NCBI RefSeq assembly: GCF_946220915.1
Contig: NZ_CAMIHH010000025.1
Location: 1-33,883, forward strand
Length of the DNA: 33,883 nucleotides
DNA from: an uncultured Flavobacterium sp.
GTDB taxonomy: Bacteria > Bacteroidota > Bacteroidia > Flavobacteriales > Flavobacteriaceae
Direction: 5' to 3'
Shown here: piece after piece, positions 30,403-33,883 of the stretch
How the letters are laid out: each line of letters opens with the position of its first letter
Numbering within the stretch: the stretch's first letter is position 1
The notes under the pieces: generated by a model
What the model was told of the DNA's origin: nothing
Database searches by the model: none
The model's input: the letters and a program-made list of their open reading frames with translations, nothing else
Program-made: the position numbers and the translations under genes

Positions 30403-30825
30403 TTAGGCTTTCTTATTCTTTCCATTGTTGAATTTCACTTTTTCTACAACAGGCTCCGGTTTTTTGGGCTTGTTATTATTGTGCTGTTTCGGTCCTTTAA
30501 GCGGTGGCCTCTTTGGTTTCTCTTTAGGTGCGGCAGGTTTTTTCTCAGCATTTGGCTTTATGGCTGCTTTATTCTTTTCAAGAATGTCCATGGCATTAGT
30601 CGGGTTTTCTTTAGTCCCGCGCAGGTGGACCACCAGCCCATTAAGGAAATTGCGCAATACCTGGTCGCCGCACTCCATATAGTTGGGATGGTCCGCATTG
30701 CGGAAAAACGCCCCGAGTTCGGCCTTGCTTATCCTGAAATCCACCAATTGAAGTATCTCTACGATCTGGTCGTCACGCAGCTGTAGCGCAACACGCAGTT
30801 TTTTAAATATGTCATTGTTATTCAT
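30403..30825 (-). CDS. DUF1456 (YehS-like) protein with a basic tail
   Basis: 140 residues. The first 70 or so hold the DUF1456 fold: NDIFKKLRVALQLRDDQIVEILQLVDFRISKAELGAFFR, then NYMECGDQVLRNFLNGLVVHLRG, two copies of a helical motif as in E. coli YehS. The remainder (about 75-140) is low-complexity and rich in Lys, Pro and Asn (KKPAAPKEKPKRPPLKGP, HNNNKPKKPEP), strongly basic and probably disordered, suitable for binding RNA, DNA or ribosomes; that is inference. A -7 box lies 5 bases before the ATG, implying a leaderless mRNA. Confidence 0.87.
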   Translation of the reverse strand: MNNNDIFKKLRVALQLRDDQIVEILQLVDFRISKAELGAFFRNADHPNYMECGDQVLRNFLNGLVVHLRGTKENPTNAMDILEKNKAAIKPNAEKKPAAPKEKPKRPPLKGPKQHNNNKPKKPEPVVEKVKFNNGKNKKA

Positions 30826-30830
30826 ACCTG

Positions 30831-30838
30831 CAAAGATA
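30831..30838 (-). promoter_or_regulatory. -7 box at the DUF1456 start
   Basis: Minus-strand TATCTTTG (CAAAGATA on plus), an exact TAnnTTTG, 5 bases before the ATG at 30825. No TTG at the -33 spacing. Confidence 0.55.
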
Positions 30839-30960
30839 GTTTATTTGTTGATGCGCTGTTCTGGTTATTTGTCCTGGGCAGGCCACAATAGCAATCACAC
30901 TATACCAGATAACCGAATAACGAACTTCTAAATCAGGAATAAATCGTTTGCTTTTTTAGG

Positions 30961-30979
30961 GCTAATGAAATATATTAGC
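30961..30979. repeat. GCTAAT-N7-ATTAGC palindrome upstream of the TerB-like gene
   Basis: Perfect 6-bp inverted repeat 16 bases before the ATG at 30996. The position suits an operator or an mRNA leader stem, but the sequence is A/T-rich and could be coincidence. Confidence 0.3.
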
Positions 30980-30995
30980 TAAAAATAGCAATTCA

Positions 30996-31397
30996 ATGAA
31001 TACGTACGAAGAAAAATTAAGCTTGTTATCCGAGATGATCGCCTTTGCAAAGATCGACGGGCAGGTACACGAACGGGAGCTTGCATTCCTCTCCATTGTG
31101 GCATCGCAGCTTAAAATTGAAAAAACTGTTTTTGAAAGCCTTTTCGAGCATCCGGCAGAAAGGGTAATATTAAAGACCGAGCACCAGCGAATACTGCAAT
31201 TTTACCGCCTGGCACTGCTTATGCACGCTGATGGCGTATTGCATGATAACGAGCAGGTAGCCATTCGCGAATTAGGTATTAATATGGGCCTGAGCCCCTT
31301 TGCCATGAAAAGTGTACTGACCGAAATGCAGCGTTCTCCTACGGGCCTTATCGATCCCGACATGCTGCTGGCATTGTTCAGGGCACAGCAAAATTAG
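30996..31397 (+). CDS. TerB-like (tellurite-resistance fold) cytosolic protein
   Basis: 133 residues, all-helical, matching the TerB/DjlA-like fold. Two related acidic motifs mark the two halves: KIDGQVHERE at 19-28 and HADGVLHDNE at 76-85, each D-G-x(2-3)-E type as in metal-binding TerB domains. No signal peptide. TerB-fold proteins occur in stress and phage-related systems but also as stand-alone proteins in Bacteroidota, and nothing else of a ter operon is near. The stop codon overlaps that of the converging esterase gene (shared bases 31394-31397). Confidence 0.8.
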   Translation: MNTYEEKLSLLSEMIAFAKIDGQVHERELAFLSIVASQLKIEKTVFESLFEHPAERVILKTEHQRILQFYRLALLMHADGVLHDNEQVAIRELGINMGLSPFAMKSVLTEMQRSPTGLIDPDMLLALFRAQQN

Positions 31398-32134
31398 CCA
31401 ACCAGCCACATATACGCTTCTTTAAATTCCCTGCGCCACAGTTTTTCGTTATGGTGCCCGCCGTGCACAATTTTTTTATATACCTGTTTTTTATCTTTTA
31501 CTTTTTTAAGGATAAGCTGTTCCATACGCTCCAGGTCGGGCACCATGGCACTGCTTTCATGATCGCCGGCCATAAGGTAAATGCGGCCATCAATATGTGT
31601 AATGGTATCGATTAGCCTGTAAATTTCTTCGCTGAACCAAAACGAGGGCGAAAACACCCCGGCATTGCCAAACACTTCAGGAAATTTCAACAGGGCATAG
31701 AAGGATATTAGTCCGCCAACTGAACTTCCAAAAATTGTAGTATTCTTATTATCAGTTAGTGTAGGGTAATTACCATCAATATAAGGTTTAAGCATGCCGA
31801 TGATAAAATCCAGGTAATCATCCGCATGGCCACCGCCATATTTTTCGTTGGGATAAGGGGTCATTTCATCAATCCGGTGGGTACTTCCGCCGTGCTCGAT
31901 ACCAACAATTATCACTTCCGAATGCAGGTCGTTCAGCTTTTCCTCAATGTGCCATTCCCGCCTGGGCGATTCGCCGTGGTCAAACACCCGCTGCCCGTCG
32001 TGCATATAGACCACAGGGAAGTTCCTTCCGTCGTCATGCCTGTAGGGAAGGTATACCCAAATCGTTTTAGTCCGGCCCAGTTGCGGTGCATCTATTATAA
32101 ATTCGGTAACAGTACCTTTTTCAGTATTTTTCAT
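31394..32134 (-). CDS. Alpha/beta-hydrolase esterase (enterochelin-esterase-like)
   Basis: 246 residues of the putative-esterase family (PF00756, enterochelin esterase-like). Blocks: TIWVYLPYRHDDGRNFPVVYMHDGQ, VIIVGIEHGG, the nucleophile elbow IFGSSVGGLISFYALLKFPEVF with Ser138 at G-x-S-x-G, AGVFSPSFW, MAGDHESS (acid, Asp191 or Glu193) and the His region VHGGHHNEKLW (His227/228). No signal peptide, so probably cytosolic. It could hydrolyse siderophore or other esters. It overlaps the upstream lipoprotein gene by one base (TAATG), so the two are translated together. Confidence 0.88.
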   Translation of the reverse strand: MKNTEKGTVTEFIIDAPQLGRTKTIWVYLPYRHDDGRNFPVVYMHDGQRVFDHGESPRREWHIEEKLNDLHSEVIIVGIEHGGSTHRIDEMTPYPNEKYGGGHADDYLDFIIGMLKPYIDGNYPTLTDNKNTTIFGSSVGGLISFYALLKFPEVFGNAGVFSPSFWFSEEIYRLIDTITHIDGRIYLMAGDHESSAMVPDLERMEQLILKKVKDKKQVYKKIVHGGHHNEKLWRREFKEAYMWLVG

Positions 32135-32733
32135 TATCGGCAGAAGGCGGTTTTAAAATCGAGTGTTTTGGCGGCCTTCAGTGCGCGGTAGGGTGTGGAC
32201 CTTTGTGAAAAATTACATATCTCGCATTTTTCCGGGGTTTGGTTCTTAATGTATTTTATGACCAGGTCGTCCTTTATGTAATAACGCTGTTCCAGCTTCA
32301 TTTCGCAGCCTTCACAAGCCGGGCCGCCTTCCACAAAATCATAGAAGAAAAACAGCTTGCCATCCTTATAATAAAACTCCGATTTTTGGTAGTGGTCACC
32401 CACTGTACCGTAATCCACAACAGCTTTTACAACATTTTCACCTTCATAGTAATAGTCGATCTTCATGAGCTCGTCGCACTGGTAAGTATGCGATTTTTTG
32501 GTAAGTGAAGACGAATTGATCCTGGTAAATTCCGATTTGATTATTGCGATAGGGTCAGATGCATTTACAGTATCTGTAGCAGATTCAGCTTCTTTTTCAG
32601 GATGATCGGTTACTACACGTACCGGATCCGCGAAAGCCTCTTTAACGGTTTCTTTTGTTTTTTCTTCCTTGCAGGAAACTAACGATAGCGTAACAATCAG
32701 CAGAATGGCCTTTAATGCGGTTATTGCTTTCAT
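32134..32733 (-). CDS. Lipoprotein with two CxxC motifs
   Basis: 199 residues. Signal peptide with lipobox LVSC at Cys21 (MKAITALKAILLIVTLSLVSC). An acidic linker of about 35 residues (KEEKTKETVKEAF to DTVNASD) precedes a beta-rich domain with YYYEGENVVKAVVDYG and KSEFYYKDGKLFFFYDF, typical of MORN/TolB-like strand repeats. Two pairs of cysteines, CEGC at 140-143 and CEIC at 170-173, may bind a metal or form disulfides. No family recognised. It is the first gene of a pair with the esterase. Confidence 0.75.
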   Translation of the reverse strand: MKAITALKAILLIVTLSLVSCKEEKTKETVKEAFADPVRVVTDHPEKEAESATDTVNASDPIAIIKSEFTRINSSSLTKKSHTYQCDELMKIDYYYEGENVVKAVVDYGTVGDHYQKSEFYYKDGKLFFFYDFVEGGPACEGCEMKLEQRYYIKDDLVIKYIKNQTPEKCEICNFSQRSTPYRALKAAKTLDFKTAFCR

Positions 32734-32809
32734 ACATTGGGATTTATTCTATGAAATTAAGACAAACCAATGATCAAGCCGAGGTTTTTACCTAAACTTT
32801 AACCTGTAT

Positions 32810-33230
32810 TCAATTAAAAGCCAGCTTAAAAACGATTAGTTTCTCTTCATTACCTCTTTCAGAATATTCTATATCAAAAGTTTCCCCGGCATCCCGCCCA
32901 ACAAAAAACATAAGTTCCTGTCTCGTCAGTACCAGGTTAATTTCCCGGGAAGGGTTAACTTCTTTAACTGCGGTATATATCGTTTTTCCATTTTGGCTGA
33001 ATTCCAGGTAACGCCTCGTTTGCATACCCGGCGCATCGGTGTATATCCGTATCTCCAGCGATTTAAAGTCCTCGTTTACCAATGGTAACGGTGTTCGCTT
33101 TTTCGAACTGGTTGCTCTTAAACAGCAGCCTGCCATCTTTATACACTTGCCAGTTGATTATGGTATCGTTTGCTGTTTTGGCGAATGTTCCAATGGTAAA
33201 TAATAGCAGCAGGTAAAATAGAGGCTTCAT
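32810..33230 (-). pseudogene. Frameshifted secreted-protein gene (A5 run)
   Basis: Starts at ATG 33228-33230 with MKPLFYLLLLFTIGTFAKT, a good signal peptide, and reads INWQVYKDGRLLFKSNQFEK before stopping at TAA 33063-33065 (55 aa). From a run of five A on the coding strand (T5 at 33099-33103 on plus) the next frame continues RTPLPLVNEDFKSLEIRIY and on to LIVFKLAFN, stopping at 32810. Removing one A from the run gives a continuous protein of about 139 residues. A true mutation, a sequencing error or slippage at the A-run are all possible. The next upstream gene ends 3 bases away. No family recognised. Confidence 0.7.
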
Positions 33231-33233
33231 AAA

Positions 33234-33608
33234 TTATTTTTCTTTCACATAGGTTATGATTTCATCCTTTTGGTCACCCCAGCCGGTCCAGTATTCCTTC
33301 AATTTCAGGGTTTTCCCGTCATAGCTGATAATCTCGAATATCATTACGCGCGGCGGCAGGTTTGGGTCTTTCCGCTCTTTCTCAACGGTAAAGAACTTCT
33401 TTTCATCAATCCATTTCACGCGCAATTCCCAGGGTGAGCAGCCGATCTCATTAATGAACGTAGCTGATGTTTCGCTATTGAATTTCAGCCCGGCACAACT
33501 TGCCCCGTTCATGATGAACATACCCAAAGGCTTTTCCGTTTTTTTAGTTTGCGCATTACCCGAAAGCCCTCCCAGCATACAGGCGATAATCAATATGAAT
33601 AGTTTCAT
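33234..33608 (-). CDS. Small secreted protein, partner of the frameshifted gene
   Basis: 124 residues with signal peptide MKLFILIIACMLGGLSGNAQ. The mature part has MFIMNGASCAGLKFNSETSATFINEIGCSPWELRVKWIDEKKFFTVEKER and ends KTLKLKEYWTGWGDQKDEIITYV. The two Cys (38 and 57) could form one disulfide. Strand-rich, lipocalin-like pattern, but no family recognised. The stop is 3 bases before the start of the frameshifted gene, which is also predicted secreted, so both belong to one transcript. Confidence 0.75.
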   Translation of the reverse strand: MKLFILIIACMLGGLSGNAQTKKTEKPLGMFIMNGASCAGLKFNSETSATFINEIGCSPWELRVKWIDEKKFFTVEKERKDPNLPPRVMIFEIISYDGKTLKLKEYWTGWGDQKDEIITYVKEK

Positions 33609-33783
33609 GGTAAAATAGTTGGTCGTACTAAGTTACGGAATTTATTATTGAGTGGAACGAAAGGCTAAGGCTTTTACAATAGTCATCCTGTTGCCACAGC
33701 TGGAAGGCAGGTTATTTTATGTTTAATGATTACTCCAATGCCGCAATATCCTGTCAGGTTTATCGTTTAACAGGGTAATTCTT

Positions 33784-33791
33784 TATTTTTG
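33784..33791 (+). promoter_or_regulatory. -7 box of the terminal lipoprotein gene
   Basis: TATTTTTG, exact TAnnTTTG, 20 bases before the ATG at 33812. -33 position not recognisable. Confidence 0.5.
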
Positions 33792-33811
33792 AAATTATAG
33801 TAGCAACTATC

Positions 33812-33883
33812 ATGAAATCATTAGGCTGCATTATTGCTTCATTGGCCCTCACGGGATGTTTCAATCATTGGTCAGAGGAGGAT
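33812..33883 (+). CDS. N-terminal fragment of a lipoprotein
   Basis: 24 codons, running off the right edge. MKSLGCIIASLALTGCFNHW carries a signal peptide with lipobox LTGC (Cys16), so the product is an outer- or inner-membrane lipoprotein. Asp/Glu residues follow the Cys at a short distance (SEED). Nothing more can be said because the rest lies outside the window. The start is supported by the -7 box 20 bases upstream. Confidence 0.65.
   Translation, partial: MKSLGCIIASLALTGCFNHWSEED

Noticed and set aside
30334..30786. Plus-strand 150-codon frame over the DUF1456 gene
   Set aside because: Antisense to a recognised family; Phe/Gly-rich low-complexity translation comes from the Lys/Pro codons of the other strand.
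30996..31397. Tellurite-resistance or phage-defence ter operon
   Set aside because: Only a single TerB-like protein is present; no TerC, TerD or TerZ genes lie nearby.
1..33883. CRISPR arrays, tRNA or rRNA genes, insertion sequences, prophage genes
   Set aside because: No spaced direct repeats of CRISPR type, no cloverleaf or T-loop signature, and no transposase, integrase or structural phage protein in any frame.

Overview
The window looks like a chromosomal segment of a Flavobacteriaceae member (Bacteroidota), probably Flavobacterium or a close relative. Three things point there. The promoters carry the Bacteroidota -7 box TAnnTTTG, twice with TTG 19 bases upstream and once 20. Several proteins belong to families typical of the phylum: a DUF5723 outer-membrane protein, a DUF2911 protein, a DUF2520 Rossmann protein, a single-chain iron-sulfur serine dehydratase, and a large secreted PIG-L protein beside an SSS symporter. 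Shine-Dalgarno sequences are largely absent. I see no tRNA, rRNA, CRISPR array, insertion sequence, integrase or phage gene. The whole window reads as core genome.

Layout. 1-5.1 kb: the end of an unknown gene, a Gly/Cys-rich GRDP-like membrane protein (-), guaA (+), a YpfJ-type zinc metallopeptidase (-) and a DUF5723 protein (-). 5.2-9.6 kb: an RluA-family pseudouridine synthase (-), panB (-), an NTF2-like secreted protein (+), L-serine dehydratase (-) and a small LRR protein (+). 9.6-12.4 kb: a SRPBCC protein overlapping a photolyase (-), then a DUF2911/TPR protein (+).

12.4-20.8 kb is one long minus-strand block. In transcription order it holds the DUF2520 protein, a KdsC-like phosphatase, a UbiA-type prenyltransferase with a lost first Asp motif, Maf, MscS, a secreted PIG-L protein, a 32-codon membrane peptide, an SSS symporter and a lipoprotein. 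Most junctions overlap or are only a few bases apart. 20.8-25.9 kb: a repeat-bearing intergenic region, a secreted M1 peptidase, a DxDxDG protein, an outer-membrane barrel protein, a small lipoprotein and a HAD phosphatase, all minus. 26.0-29.7 kb: a small secreted protein (+), lysA (-), a structured 676-base intergenic region with a tiny peptide ORF and an orphan terminator, and sucC (+). 29.8-33.9 kb: DUF4269 and DUF1456 proteins (-), a TerB-like protein (+), an esterase plus a CxxC lipoprotein (-), a frameshifted secreted-protein gene behind another secreted protein (-), and the start of a lipoprotein gene (+).

The genes serve central metabolism (guaA, panB, lysA, sucC, serine dehydratase), envelope and surface functions (peptidases, lipoproteins, barrels, MscS) and repair or housekeeping (photolyase, Maf, pseudouridine synthase). 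I found no obvious defence or mobile system. The least explained items are the 32-aa peptide fused into the symporter operon by start/stop juxtaposition, the prenyltransferase with a degenerate active site, the A5-run frameshift near 33.1 kb, the RNA-like region upstream of lysA, paired CCGGAGG palindromes at 21.0 kb, and promoters so close to start codons that the mRNAs should be leaderless.
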